64,000 nucleotides of DNA from VGDP01 sp964530335 (GTDB taxonomy: Bacteria; Pseudomonadota; Alphaproteobacteria; SP197). The notes below the pieces were generated by a model. The model was given only the letters and a program-made list of their open reading frames with translations, was not told the origin of the DNA and made no database searches. The DNA is taken from NCBI GenBank assembly GCA_964530335.1, contig CAZGYG010000003.1:1-64000 (forward strand), read 5' to 3'. Position 1 is the first letter of the stretch; each line of letters starts with the position of its first letter. The position numbers and the translations under genes are program-made. Shown here one piece after another: positions 19,336 through 28,219 of the stretch.

Positions 19336-21860
19336 AGCACGACGTTGACGATACGGTCCGGCACCACGACGACGCGGCGCACGGCCCGCCCGTCGATCGC
19401 CCGCTTGACCGCCGGATCGTCGAGCGCCGCGGATTCGGCCGCGTCGCGCGAAGCGCCCTTGGGCAGCGTCACGGTGGCGCGCAGCTTGCCGTTGACCTGC
19501 ACCGCCAAGGTCACGATGTCCTCGGCCACCAGCGCCGGGTCCGCCACGGGCCACGGCGCGGACGCCAGCAGCCCGTCGTGACCAAGCCGCTGCCACAACT
19601 CCTCGGCGATGTGCGGCGCGATCGGGTCGATCAGGCGCACCACGGCCTCGAGCCCTTCGCGGTACGCGGCGGCGCCCGGGTCATCGACATCGGCCAGCGC
19701 GTTCATCAGCTCGTGCAATCGCGCGACCGCGCGGTTGAAGCGGAACGCCTCGATGTCGGCGGTGAACGCGGCGATGGTGCGGTGGATCTTGCGCCGCAGC
19801 TCGAGCGCGCCGTCGTTCCCAGTTTCCGCCGCCCCATCGGGCGGCGGGGCCTCGACGACCAGGCGCCACAGGCGACTGAGAAACCGGCGCGCGCCCTCGA
19901 CGCCGGCCGTGGTCCATTCCAGGTCACGTTCCGGCGGGCTGTCCGAGACCATGAACAGCCGCGCTGTGTCGGCGCCATAGGCCGCGACGATGGCCTCGGG
20001 GTCGACCACGTTGCGCTTCGACTTGCTCATCTTCTCGACCGGTCCGAGCCGAACCGGCCGGCCGGTCGCCCGTTCGGTCAGGGTGCCGTCCGGAGCGCGC
20101 TCGACGTCCTCGGGAAACAGCGCCCGGCCGTCGGCGCCGATGTAGGTCTCGTGCAGCACCATGCCCTGGTTGAACAGCCCGGCGAACGGCTCGGCGATGC
20201 GGTCCAGGTAGCCCGTGCGGCTGAGCGCCCGGGCGAAGAAACGGCTGTAGAGCAGGTGCAGGATGGCGTGCTCGATGCCGCCCATGTACTGGTCCACCGG
20301 CAACCAGTAATGGCCGGCGCCGGGCTCGATCGCGTCGTGGGCGCGCGGCGAGCAGAACCGCGCGAAGTACCACGACGACTCGACGAAGGTGTCGAAGGTG
20401 TCGGTCTCGCGTCGCGCCGGCTTGGCGCAGCGCGGACACGCGACGTGCTTCCAACTCGGGTGCCGGTCGAGCGGGTTGCCCGGCTCGTCGAACGTCACGT
20501 CGTCGGGCAGGCGGATAGGCAGCGCCTCGCGCGGCACCGGCACGACGCCGCACGCGGCGCAGTGGATGATCGGGATCGGGCAGCCCCAGTAGCGCTGGCG
20601 TGACACGCCCCAATCGCGCAACCGGTAGGTGACCTTGCGCTCGCCGGCGCCGGTTTCCTCCAGGCGCTGCGTCATGGCCTGCTTGGCCGCCTTAACGTCG
20701 AGCCCGTCGAGGAAATCCGAGTTCACCAGCCGGCCGTCGCCGGTGTACGCGATGTCCGCGATGGCGACGCCGCCTTCCGGCGCCACGACCGGGAGAACGT
20801 CGAGCCCGTACTTGCGCGCGAAGTCGAGATCGCGCTGGTCGTGCGCCGGGCAGCCGAAGATCGCGCCGACGCCGTAGTCCATGACCACGAAGTTGGCGAC
20901 GTAGACCGGCAGCCGCCGGCCGTCGAACGGGTGGATCGCGCTGAGTCCCGTGTCGTGGCCGAGCTTCTCGGCGGTCTCGATCTCGGCCACCGTAGTGCCG
21001 CCCTTGCGGCACTCGGTGGCGAAGTGGGCGAGCGATGCGTCCTTCGCCGCGAGCTCGAGCGCGAGCGGGTGATCGATCGCCACGGCGCAGAAGCTGGCGC
21101 CGAACAGCGTGTCGTGACGGGTGGTGAAGACCTCGAGCCGGTCCGTCCGCCCCTCGAGCGCGAAGCGGATCAGCGCGCCCTCCGAGCGTCCGATCCAGTT
21201 CTCCTGCATCAGGCGCACGCGCTCGGGCCAGCGCTCGAGCGTGCCGAGCGCCTCCAGGAGCTCGTCAGCGATCAGGCTGATGCGCAGGAACCACTGGGTC
21301 AGCTTGCGCCGTTCCACCGGCGCGCCCGACCGCCAGCCCTTGCCGTCGATGACCTGCTCGTTGGCCAGCACCGTGTTGTCGACCGGATCCCAGTTGACCC
21401 AGGATTCGCGCCGATCGACCAGCCCGGCCTCGAGGAAGTCGAGGAACATCGCCTGCTCGTGGCGATAGTATTCCGGGTGGCAGGTGGCGAGTTCGCGCCG
21501 CCAGTCGTAGCTGAACCCCATGCGCTGGAGCTGGCGGCGCATGTTGGCGATGTTGTCGAGCGTCCACTTGGCCGGGTGCACGCCGTGCTCGATCGCCGCG
21601 TTCTCCGCCGGCATGCCGAAGGCGTCCCAGCCCATGGGGTGCAGCACGTTGAAGCCGCGGGCGCGGCGGTAGCGCGCGACCAGATCGCCCTGGGTGTAGT
21701 TGCGCACGTGCCCCATGTGGATGCGCCCCGACGGGTAGGGAAACATCTCGAGCACGTAGTACTTCGGCCGCGTCGCGTCGGGCTCGGCGTGGAAGGCGCC
21801 GCGCGCCTCCCAGATGCGCTGCCACTTGGTTTCGATCGCGCTGGCGTCGTAGGCGCTCAC
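19332..21860 (-). CDS. leuS: Leucyl-tRNA synthetase
   Basis: A class I aminoacyl-tRNA synthetase of about 842 residues. Visible: the HIGH-type motif HMGH in PYPSGRIHMGHVRNY, the editing domain CP1 in the middle, zinc-type cysteine clusters (CAACG, CPRCAKPA) and KMSKSKRNVV, then the anticodon domain. I prefer the GTG at 21860 (SAYDASAIETKWQ) over an in-frame TTG at 21896, since conservation starts at about YDASAIE. Coupled to lptE downstream. Confidence 0.97.
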   Translation of the reverse strand: MSAYDASAIETKWQRIWEARGAFHAEPDATRPKYYVLEMFPYPSGRIHMGHVRNYTQGDLVARYRRARGFNVLHPMGWDAFGMPAENAAIEHGVHPAKWTLDNIANMRRQLQRMGFSYDWRRELATCHPEYYRHEQAMFLDFLEAGLVDRRESWVNWDPVDNTVLANEQVIDGKGWRSGAPVERRKLTQWFLRISLIADELLEALGTLERWPERVRLMQENWIGRSEGALIRFALEGRTDRLEVFTTRHDTLFGASFCAVAIDHPLALELAAKDASLAHFATECRKGGTTVAEIETAEKLGHDTGLSAIHPFDGRRLPVYVANFVVMDYGVGAIFGCPAHDQRDLDFARKYGLDVLPVVAPEGGVAIADIAYTGDGRLVNSDFLDGLDVKAAKQAMTQRLEETGAGERKVTYRLRDWGVSRQRYWGCPIPIIHCAACGVVPVPREALPIRLPDDVTFDEPGNPLDRHPSWKHVACPRCAKPARRETDTFDTFVESSWYFARFCSPRAHDAIEPGAGHYWLPVDQYMGGIEHAILHLLYSRFFARALSRTGYLDRIAEPFAGLFNQGMVLHETYIGADGRALFPEDVERAPDGTLTERATGRPVRLGPVEKMSKSKRNVVDPEAIVAAYGADTARLFMVSDSPPERDLEWTTAGVEGARRFLSRLWRLVVEAPPPDGAAETGNDGALELRRKIHRTIAAFTADIEAFRFNRAVARLHELMNALADVDDPGAAAYREGLEAVVRLIDPIAPHIAEELWQRLGHDGLLASAPWPVADPALVAEDIVTLAVQVNGKLRATVTLPKGASRDAAESAALDDPAVKRAIDGRAVRRVVVVPDRIVNVVL

Positions 21861-21938
21861 TTGGCCTCGGTTCACGTGGTCTCGGCGGGGCGCCAAGCTA
21901 CAGCACGCCCCGCCGGCCAGGCCAGCGTGCTTACTCGC

Positions 21939-22514
21939 TTACTCGGCCAGGGACGCGATGCGCATCTGCCGGGCGCGGGTCAGGATCGTGTCCTCGAGCG
22001 CGGTGGCGGTCGCGCGATCGACCGGACCGTCGAGCCAGCCGCCCTGACCGTCGCGGAGCTGACGGAACGCGGCGACGCGCAGGCCATCGGCGCGCAAGGC
22101 CCGGCTCAGGATGTAGACGGTCAATTTGAAGCGCTCGGCGGGCGAGCTCGGCGGCACGTACCAGTCGGTGATGATGACGCCGCCGAACGGGTCGGCCGAG
22201 GCCAACGGCATGAACGAGACGGTGTCGAGCGCCGCGCGCCAGAGATAGAAATTGACCCCGATGCCGGCCCCCTGGCCCGCGTCGACCGGCTCGTCCGGGC
22301 CAAGAAGGTTGCCGATCCCGCCCTCGCCGAAGATGGTCTGGCGGGCCGGCGCGCCGGGCCCGGAGTAGGTGACCCGTCCGTGGGACCGGCTCGGGTATTT
22401 GCTTTCTGGGTTGGCGTACTGGCAGGCGGCCAGCGAAACCAATCCCAGCCCGGCGATCAGCACGGCGATTAGCGACGGGGCGAAGAGGCGCACGGATTCC
22501 CTCGGTTCAGCCAT
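21939..22514 (-). CDS. DUF3576 lipoprotein
   Basis: A 191-residue alphaproteobacterial lipoprotein of the DUF3576 family. The signal peptide ends in a lipobox (GLVSLAACQYA). The body holds YLWRAALDTVSFMPLASADPFGG, typical for the family, and IITDWYVPP. It sits directly upstream of leuS in many Alphaproteobacteria, as here. Function is unknown; the link with lptE suggests an envelope role by context only. Confidence 0.88.
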   Translation of the reverse strand: MAEPRESVRLFAPSLIAVLIAGLGLVSLAACQYANPESKYPSRSHGRVTYSGPGAPARQTIFGEGGIGNLLGPDEPVDAGQGAGIGVNFYLWRAALDTVSFMPLASADPFGGVIITDWYVPPSSPAERFKLTVYILSRALRADGLRVAAFRQLRDGQGGWLDGPVDRATATALEDTILTRARQMRIASLAE

Positions 22515-22835
22515 GACTTACGGTGTTTCGGACCCGCCGGCCAACCCGCGAGCCCGGGACAGACTAAGCGATCCGAATGGCCGCGTCACGCTTCTGAATG
22601 GCGAAAACTCGGGTGATGCAAGGATGCAACAGCATGATTGAAATGTCACGATCGTCGGCCCCTTTTGCCTTGACCGTCATGGACAGCGGCTTAATGTCCG
22701 CCCCGACCAGCGTGTTCGCCGCTCGCTTGCCGTGGTTATCGTCCATCGATGGGGAGCCGGGTGGAACGGCGGCGGCGCTGGTGGAGTTCTTGATCGATCG
22801 AGAACAGTGGAAGGTCCTGAGGAGGGAATGCAACC
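22515..22835. other. Divergent intergenic region (321 bp) between DUF3576 and porin genes
   Basis: No convincing gene. It should hold promoters for the leftward leuS operon and the rightward porin. It is less GC-rich than its surroundings. One near-palindrome (22787-22804) lies 31 bp upstream of the porin start. A porin ribosome site GGAGGGA is at 22821-22827, 8 bases before its ATG. No clear -35/-10 pair could be fixed. Confidence 0.6.
22787..22804. promoter_or_regulatory. Near-palindrome upstream of porin
   Basis: TTCTTGATCGATCGAGAA is palindromic apart from one mismatched pair. It lies 31 bp before the porin ATG, suitable for an operator or leader structure. No regulator family can be named. 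Confidence 0.4.
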
Positions 22836-23981
22836 ATGAAGAAGCTGCTGTTGGGTACCACAGCCTTGGTTGCCGCCGGCGTGCTTACGGGGCAGGCGCA
22901 AGCCGCCGATCCCGTTTCGCTCAGCCTCGGCGGCTATTATCGTACGGCGATCGGCGCGGTCTTCGATGGCGACGAGGACAACGGTGTCACCGGCGAAGGC
23001 GGCGTCGGTCGTCACTCGTACTACCACGAGCAGGACGTCGAGGTTCACTTCACCGGCGAGACCACGCTCGACAACGGCCTGACGGTCGGGGTCAACATCC
23101 AGCTCGAAGGCCAGACCCAGGGGGGCGACCAGATCGACGAGACCTGGGCGTTCGTCAGCGGTTCGTGGGGCCAGCTCCGCGTCGGCGACGAGGACAGCGT
23201 CACGTACAACTTCGCCTATATCGCGCCCTATGTCGGCCTGTTCGGCCCGACCACGCCGTGGTTCGCGTTCTCGAACGCCGGCAACACCGCGGGCAACATC
23301 ATCGGCGCAAGCACGAACTTCGAAATCTTCGACCTGGCCGGCGACGCGACGAAGCTCTACTACACGACGCCGGACTTCAACGGCTTCCAGCTCGGCGTTT
23401 CCTACGCGCCGGACGGCTCGCAGGACGGCCGGTCGAACCCGAACGGCGACGGCTGCTTCGGGTGCGGCCCGGGCAGCAGCAACGGCACGCTGGAAGACAT
23501 CTGGGCGATCGCGCTCGGCTACTCGGGTGACTTCCAGGGCGTCACCATCGGCTTCAGCGCCGGTTACGAAGACGCGCAGTCCGAGAACGGCACTGCCGGA
23601 ACTCCCGGCACTGCCGACCCCGAGACGTGGGGCCTCGGCCTCAACTTGGGTTGGGGCAACTGGGCGTTCGGTGGCATGTACCAGGACGGAGACACGGACA
23701 ATAACTCGTTCGACTACGAAGTCTGGGACATCGGCGTCACCTACAAGGTGGGCGCCTGGGGTATCGGCCTCGGCTTCTCGCAAGCCAATGCCGGCGACGC
23801 GCCCGGTGTCACGGCCGACCAGAACGACGTGTGGCAGCTCGGTGTCGACTACTCGATGGGCCCCGGCATCAGCGTCAGCGGTGCGTTGTCGTACAACGAC
23901 TTCAACAACAACACCGCCGGCGGTACGGGTCCGGACTACGGCGCCATGTCGGCCATGCTGGGCATGACGATCGACTACTAA
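22836..23981 (+). CDS. Alphaproteobacterial general porin
   Basis: A 381-residue outer-membrane beta-barrel. The signal peptide runs MKKLLLGTTALVAAGVLTGQ to cleavage after AQA (residue 23). Alternating aromatic/polar strands and glycine- and aspartate-rich loops follow, with repeated motifs such as WAIALGYSGDF and WELGLNLGW-like segments, and the barrel closes with MLGMTIDY ending in an aromatic residue. Homotrimeric diffusion pore for small hydrophilic solutes. Strong ribosome site GGAGGGA and a good terminator right after the stop suggest a highly expressed single gene. Confidence 0.92.
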   Translation: MKKLLLGTTALVAAGVLTGQAQAADPVSLSLGGYYRTAIGAVFDGDEDNGVTGEGGVGRHSYYHEQDVEVHFTGETTLDNGLTVGVNIQLEGQTQGGDQIDETWAFVSGSWGQLRVGDEDSVTYNFAYIAPYVGLFGPTTPWFAFSNAGNTAGNIIGASTNFEIFDLAGDATKLYYTTPDFNGFQLGVSYAPDGSQDGRSNPNGDGCFGCGPGSSNGTLEDIWAIALGYSGDFQGVTIGFSAGYEDAQSENGTAGTPGTADPETWGLGLNLGWGNWAFGGMYQDGDTDNNSFDYEVWDIGVTYKVGAWGIGLGFSQANAGDAPGVTADQNDVWQLGVDYSMGPGISVSGALSYNDFNNNTAGGTGPDYGAMSAMLGMTIDY

Positions 23982-24005
23982 GCGATCCTCGCAAGAGCAT
24001 CGTGG

Positions 24006-24033
24006 AAGGGCGGCTTCGGCCGCCCTTCTTCTT
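24006..24033 (+). terminator. Rho-independent terminator of the porin gene
   Basis: Nine-base perfect stem AAGGGCGGC/GCCGCCCTT with a TTCG tetraloop, followed by CTTCTTT. It begins 25 bp after the porin stop. Confidence 0.9.
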
Positions 24034-24061
24034 TGTGCCGCGGCGGCGGTAGGGGCGGGTT

Positions 24062-24090
24062 GTAGGGGTGGGTCCGAGACCCACCCCTAC
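24062..24090. repeat. Perfect palindromic repeat, copy 2
   Basis: Thirteen-base arms GTAGGGGTGGGTC and GACCCACCCCTAC around a CGA loop. Same design as 8125-8153 with one compensated C/T change in each arm. A half copy (GTAGGGGCGGGT) precedes it at about 24049. The compensatory change suggests the hairpin itself is maintained. Confidence 0.8.
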
Positions 24091-24135
24091 CAGCAGGCAA
24101 TTCCATCGGATCGCAACGCGTTCTACCTTCGCGCC

Positions 24136-24975
24136 ATGGGCCGCATCGTCTGGATCGCGAGCTTCCCGAAGTCCGGGAACACCTGGGTCCGCGTCTTCCT
24201 CAACAACCTGCTGGCGGGCGCCGAGGCGCCGGTCGCGCTCGACTCGATCGGCCGGTTCACGGCCTCGGAGGCGGCGGTCGAGCACTACCGTAGCCTGGAC
24301 CCGCGCCCGCCCGCGGCGTGGACGCCGGCCGACACGGCCAGGATGCGGCCTCGGGTCCACGCGCACATCGCCGGCCTCAAGGATGGGCTTTCCCTGGTCA
24401 AGACCCATTGCCGGCTCGGCCACGACCATGGCCAGCCGACGGTCAACCTGGACGTGACCGCCGGCGCGGTCTACATCGTGCGCGACCCGCTGGACGTGGC
24501 GGTCTCGTTCGCCGATCACATGGGCATGACGATCGACCAGGCGATCTCGATCATGGCGTTTCCCGGCGCCTTCACCGATCCGGGCGAAACCACCGTGTCG
24601 GAGCCGCGCGGCTCGTGGTCCGAGAACGTGGCGTCGTGGACAAGCCCCGAGCGCCCCAGCGTCCACGTCGTGCGCTTCGAGGATCTGCTGGCGGATCCCA
24701 AGGCAAGGTTCGGCGCGATCGCGCGGCACCTGCGCATCGGCGCCGACGACGCGGCCGTGGACCGGGCGATCAATTTCTCCACCTTCGACGTCTTGAAGGA
24801 GCAGGAACGGAGCCACGGATTCCGCGAGCGCAGCCGTCGCGCGCGCCGGCCGTTTTTCCGCGAAGGCCGCGCCGGCGCGTGGCGCGAGGCGCTGAGCGAG
24901 GTCCAGGTCGGCGCCATCGTCGAGGCGCACCGCGTCGAGATGGGGCGCTTCGGCTACGTGCCGGCCGGGTTCTGA
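24136..24975 (+). CDS. Sulfotransferase domain protein, paralogue 1
   Basis: A 279-residue cytosolic-type sulfotransferase fold, predicted to move sulfate from PAPS to a hydroxyl or amine. The 5'-phosphosulfate loop FPKSGNTW is at residues 10-17, the 3'-phosphate motif IVRDPLDVAVS holds Arg116, and FFREGRAGAWREAL near the C-terminus matches the RKGxxGDWK signature. No signal peptide. First of four tandem paralogues, the most divergent one (begins MGRIVWIAS). The acceptor is unknown: carbohydrate, lipid and peptide are all possible. Confidence 0.87.
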   Translation: MGRIVWIASFPKSGNTWVRVFLNNLLAGAEAPVALDSIGRFTASEAAVEHYRSLDPRPPAAWTPADTARMRPRVHAHIAGLKDGLSLVKTHCRLGHDHGQPTVNLDVTAGAVYIVRDPLDVAVSFADHMGMTIDQAISIMAFPGAFTDPGETTVSEPRGSWSENVASWTSPERPSVHVVRFEDLLADPKARFGAIARHLRIGADDAAVDRAINFSTFDVLKEQERSHGFRERSRRARRPFFREGRAGAWREALSEVQVGAIVEAHRVEMGRFGYVPAGF

Positions 24976-24986
24976 GCGCGCCAGAC

Positions 24987-25823
24987 ATGGGCAAGATCAT
25001 CTGGCTGGCGAGCTTTCCGAAATCCGGCAACACGTGGCTGCGCGCGTTCCTGCACAACCTGCTGCTCAACCCGGACAAGCCGGTCTACATCAACGAGCTC
25101 GACACCTTCTCTACGAGCGAGTCGGCGCGTAAGCACTATGAACCGTTCCTCGAAGGGCCGTGGCAGGACTGGGCGGATCCGGAGGTCGCCGCGGCCAGGA
25201 TCAAGGTGCACGCGGCGCTGACCGGACTTTCGCTCGACAACGTTTTCGTCAAGACGCATTGCGCCCTGGCGATCGACCACGGCCATCCTACCGTGAACCT
25301 CGACGAGACCGCGGGCGCCATCTACATCGTGCGCAACCCGCTCGACGTGACCATATCGCTGACGCACCACACCGGCATGACCGTCGACCAGACGATCCAG
25401 GCCATGGCCAACCCGGAAGGTCGCACCAGGACCGAGGAGAAGTACGTGACCGAGCCGCGCGGATCGTGGTCCAACCATGTCGCGAGCTGGACGCACAGGC
25501 CCCATCCCGGGCTGCTCGTCGTGCGCTACGAGGACATGCTGGAAAAGCCGGATGAGGCCTTCGGCCGGGTCGCGCGCTTCCTCGGCCTCGACCCGCCGAC
25601 GGTGCGGTTCAAGAACGCCATCAACATGTCGAGCTTCAAGGTGCTGCGCACGCAAGAGGAACGCTGGGGCTTCGTCGAACGCAGCCCGAATGCGGCGATG
25701 TTCTTCCGCGAAGGCCGCGCCGGACAATGGCAAGAGGCGCTGGCCCCGGAGCAGGTTGCCCGGGTGATCGCGGCGCACCGCCAGCAGATGGCGCGCTTCG
25801 GTTACCCGCCGCCAGGGTTCTGA
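24987..25823 (+). CDS. Sulfotransferase domain protein, paralogue 2
   Basis: A 278-residue paralogue starting MGKIIWLASFPKSG, 11 bp after paralogue 1. PAPS loop FPKSGNTWLRAFLHNLL and IVRNPLDVTIS (Arg116) are intact, with FFREGRAGQWQEAL at the end. Its 5' region shares long exact DNA matches with paralogues 3 and 4 (CGTGGCTGCGCGCGTTCCTG and flanks), evidence of fairly recent duplication. Confidence 0.87.
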   Translation: MGKIIWLASFPKSGNTWLRAFLHNLLLNPDKPVYINELDTFSTSESARKHYEPFLEGPWQDWADPEVAAARIKVHAALTGLSLDNVFVKTHCALAIDHGHPTVNLDETAGAIYIVRNPLDVTISLTHHTGMTVDQTIQAMANPEGRTRTEEKYVTEPRGSWSNHVASWTHRPHPGLLVVRYEDMLEKPDEAFGRVARFLGLDPPTVRFKNAINMSSFKVLRTQEERWGFVERSPNAAMFFREGRAGQWQEALAPEQVARVIAAHRQQMARFGYPPPGF

Positions 25824-25834
25824 GCGGGCGAAGA

Positions 25835-26692
25835 ATGGGCAAGATCATCTGGCTCGCCAGCTACCCGAAGTCCGGCAACACGTGGCTGCGCGCGTTCCTG
25901 CACAACCTGCTGCGCAACCCCGACCAGCCGTTCGACATCAACAGGCTGACGGCGTTCAGCCTGGGCGATTCGCTGCCGCAGTTCTACAAACAGCTCGACC
26001 CGCGCCCGCCGGGCGAGCTCGGTTTCGAGGACATCGCCCGGCTGCGCCCCAGCGTTCACCGGCTGATGACCGAGGCCAGCCCCGACAACGTGTTCGTCAA
26101 GACCCACAACGCGCTCGTCGAGGATTACGACGTGCCGCTGATCACGCTCGAGCTCACCGCCGGCGCGATCTACGTCGTGCGCGACCCGCTCGACGTCGCC
26201 ATGTCCTACAGCCACCACCTGGGCGCGTCGATCGACGACACGATCCAGTTCATGGCCGCGTCGGCGGCGCGCACGCCGAGCGGCGACGCCTTCGTCACCG
26301 AGAAGATATGCTCGTGGTCGGTCCACGTCGAAAGCTGGACCGCGAACCCGAACCGGACGCTCCACGTCGTGCGCTACGAGGACATGCACACCCAGCCGAT
26401 CAAGACCTTCGCCGGCATCGCGCGCTTCCTCGGGCTCACCCCGCCGCGCGAGCGGCTCGAGAAGGCGATCCGCTCGTCCTCGTTCCGGGTGCTGCAAGAA
26501 CAGGAGAAACGCCACGGCTTCATCGAGCGGAGCCCGGTGGCCGAACGGTTCTTCCGCTCCGGCCGGATGGGCGAAGGCCGCAAGCTGCTGACCCCGGCGC
26601 AGATCGCGCGGATCGTCGCCGACCACGGCCCCCAGATGGCGCGCTTCGGCTACCTGACCGAGGTCGACGACCGCACGGGCGCCGCGCCATGA
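25835..26692 (+). CDS. Sulfotransferase domain protein, paralogue 3
   Basis: A 285-residue paralogue, 11 bp after paralogue 2. The loop is YPKSGNTWLRAF and the 3'-phosphate motif VVRDPLDVAMS (Arg116). The C-terminal motif reads FFRSGRMGEGRKLL: the tryptophan of GxxGxW found in the other three copies is lost, which may alter PAPS binding or specificity. The stop overlaps the start of the hydroxylase gene as ATGA, so the two are coupled. Confidence 0.87.
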   Translation: MGKIIWLASYPKSGNTWLRAFLHNLLRNPDQPFDINRLTAFSLGDSLPQFYKQLDPRPPGELGFEDIARLRPSVHRLMTEASPDNVFVKTHNALVEDYDVPLITLELTAGAIYVVRDPLDVAMSYSHHLGASIDDTIQFMAASAARTPSGDAFVTEKICSWSVHVESWTANPNRTLHVVRYEDMHTQPIKTFAGIARFLGLTPPRERLEKAIRSSSFRVLQEQEKRHGFIERSPVAERFFRSGRMGEGRKLLTPAQIARIVADHGPQMARFGYLTEVDDRTGAAP

Positions 26693-27363
26693 TCGTCTGG
26701 ATCCAGAAGCTGCTCGACGCCCAGGAGGTGCGCCGCATCACCGACGCGCTGGCCGGCGCGCGATATCGACCGGGCAAGACGACCGCGGGCATCCTGGCGC
26801 GCGGCGCCAAGCGGAACGAGGAGATCGACCCGGAGTCGATCGACAAGGCCGCGCTCGACGCCGTCGTCATGACCGCGCTTCAGCGCAACCAGACCGTCGA
26901 AGCCGCGGCGCGCCCGGCGCGCATCATGCCGCCGATCTACAGCCGCTACGGCGTGGGCGACACCTACGGCAGCCACTTGGACAACGCCACCATGGGCCAC
27001 CTCGAAGCACGCATCCGCGTCGACATGTCGATGACGCTGTTCCTGTCCGACCCGGCGAGCTACGACGGCGGCGAGCTTTCGATCGACACGGAATACGGCG
27101 CCAAGTCGTTCAAGCTGCCGCCCGGCGACGCGGCGATCTACCCGACGCTCTACTACCACGAGGTCAAGCCGGTGACGCGCGGCGTCAGGCTTGCCTGCGT
27201 CACCTGGATGCAGAGCCTGGTGCGCGATCCGCAGCGGCGCCAGATTCTCTACGACATGTCGGTGCTGGCCGAGTGGCTCCACGCCCAACAGCCGGGCTCG
27301 CCCCAGTTCCGCCAATTCAACAAGATCCAGCATAACCTCTATCGCATGTGGGCCGAGGATTGA
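26689..27363 (+). CDS. Fe(II)/2-oxoglutarate-dependent PKHD-type hydroxylase
   Basis: A 224-residue enzyme of the PKHD-type (YbiX-like) hydroxylase family. The iron triad is HLD (His96, Asp98) and His157 in TLYYHEV; the 2-oxoglutarate salt bridge is Arg167 (TRGVRLACVTW). A double-stranded beta-helix core ends in FRQFNKIQHNLYRMWAED. It would hydroxylate an unknown substrate using oxygen and 2-oxoglutarate in the cytoplasm. Its coupling to sulfotransferase 3 and position before copy 4 raise the idea that it makes the hydroxyl that is then sulfated; YbiX-like proteins also occur near iron-uptake genes, but none are here. Confidence 0.9.
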   Translation: MIVWIQKLLDAQEVRRITDALAGARYRPGKTTAGILARGAKRNEEIDPESIDKAALDAVVMTALQRNQTVEAAARPARIMPPIYSRYGVGDTYGSHLDNATMGHLEARIRVDMSMTLFLSDPASYDGGELSIDTEYGAKSFKLPPGDAAIYPTLYYHEVKPVTRGVRLACVTWMQSLVRDPQRRQILYDMSVLAEWLHAQQPGSPQFRQFNKIQHNLYRMWAED

Positions 27364-27373
27364 GCCCGATGCC

Positions 27374-28219
27374 ATGGGCAAGCTGATCTGGCTGGCGAGC
27401 TACCCGAAGTCGGGCAACACGTGGCTGCGCGCGTTCCTGCACAACCTGCTGCGCAACCCGGACCAGCCGTTCGACATCAACAACCTGCGCGCCTTCTGCG
27501 TGGTCGATTCGGTCGCCGAGCTCTACGCCCAGGTCGACCCGCGGCCGGCGACGGCGCTCGGCCCCGAAGGCGTGGCCCGGCTGCGCCCCAGCGTGCATCG
27601 CTTCATCACCACCGCCTCGGCCGACAACGTGTTCGTCAAGACGCACAACGCGATGCTCGACGACTTCGGCGTGCCGACTGTCACCGCCGAGGTCACCCAG
27701 GGCATGATCTACGTCGTGCGCAACCCGCTGGACGTGGCCGTGTCGTTCGCCCACCACCTCGGCGCCTCGCTCGACGACACGATCGCGCTGATGAACCGGC
27801 CGGGGGCGCGCACGCCGATCACCGCCGAATGGGTCGGCGAGCTGATGGGATCTTGGTCGGAGAACGTGGCGAGCTGGACGGCCGAGCCCGGCCCGGCCCT
27901 GCACGTCGTGCGCTACGAGGACATGCACGCCCGGCCGATCACGACGTTCGGCGATGTCGCGCGCTTCCTCGGCCTCGATCCGCCGCGCGAGCGGATCGAA
28001 AAGGCGATCCGGCTGTCGTCGTTCCGCGTGCTGCGGGAGCAGGAACAGCGCCACGGCTTCATCGAGAAGAGCGTGGCCGCCGACCGGTTTTTCCGCGAGG
28101 GCAAGACCGGCGCCTGGCGCCAGGCGTTGAGCGCGGCCCAGGTCGCGGCGCTCAGCGAGGCGAACCGGACCCAGATGGCGCGCTTCGGCTATGTGACCGA
28201 GGAGCCCAAGGATGAGTGA
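27374..28219 (+). CDS. Sulfotransferase domain protein, paralogue 4
   Basis: A 281-residue paralogue, 10 bp after the hydroxylase. YPKSGNTWLRAFLHNLL, VVRNPLDVAVS (Arg116) and FFREGKTGAWRQAL are intact. Its first 60 codons are nearly identical at DNA level to those of paralogue 3, including NPDQPFDIN, so it arose by duplication of that copy, possibly with the hydroxylase gene inserted or trapped in between. The 3' end overlaps the YggS gene by 8 bp. Confidence 0.87.
   Translation: MGKLIWLASYPKSGNTWLRAFLHNLLRNPDQPFDINNLRAFCVVDSVAELYAQVDPRPATALGPEGVARLRPSVHRFITTASADNVFVKTHNAMLDDFGVPTVTAEVTQGMIYVVRNPLDVAVSFAHHLGASLDDTIALMNRPGARTPITAEWVGELMGSWSENVASWTAEPGPALHVVRYEDMHARPITTFGDVARFLGLDPPRERIEKAIRLSSFRVLREQEQRHGFIEKSVAADRFFREGKTGAWRQALSAAQVAALSEANRTQMARFGYVTEEPKDE

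Noticed and set aside
22598..22835. Possible small protein in the gap before the porin
   Set aside because: No ribosome site, no conserved composition, and the frame continues as a shadow inside the porin gene.
24136..28219. CRISPR-like or transposon structure from repeated DNA
   Set aside because: The repeats lie within coding sequence of paralogous sulfotransferases; no spacers, transposase or terminal inverted repeats.
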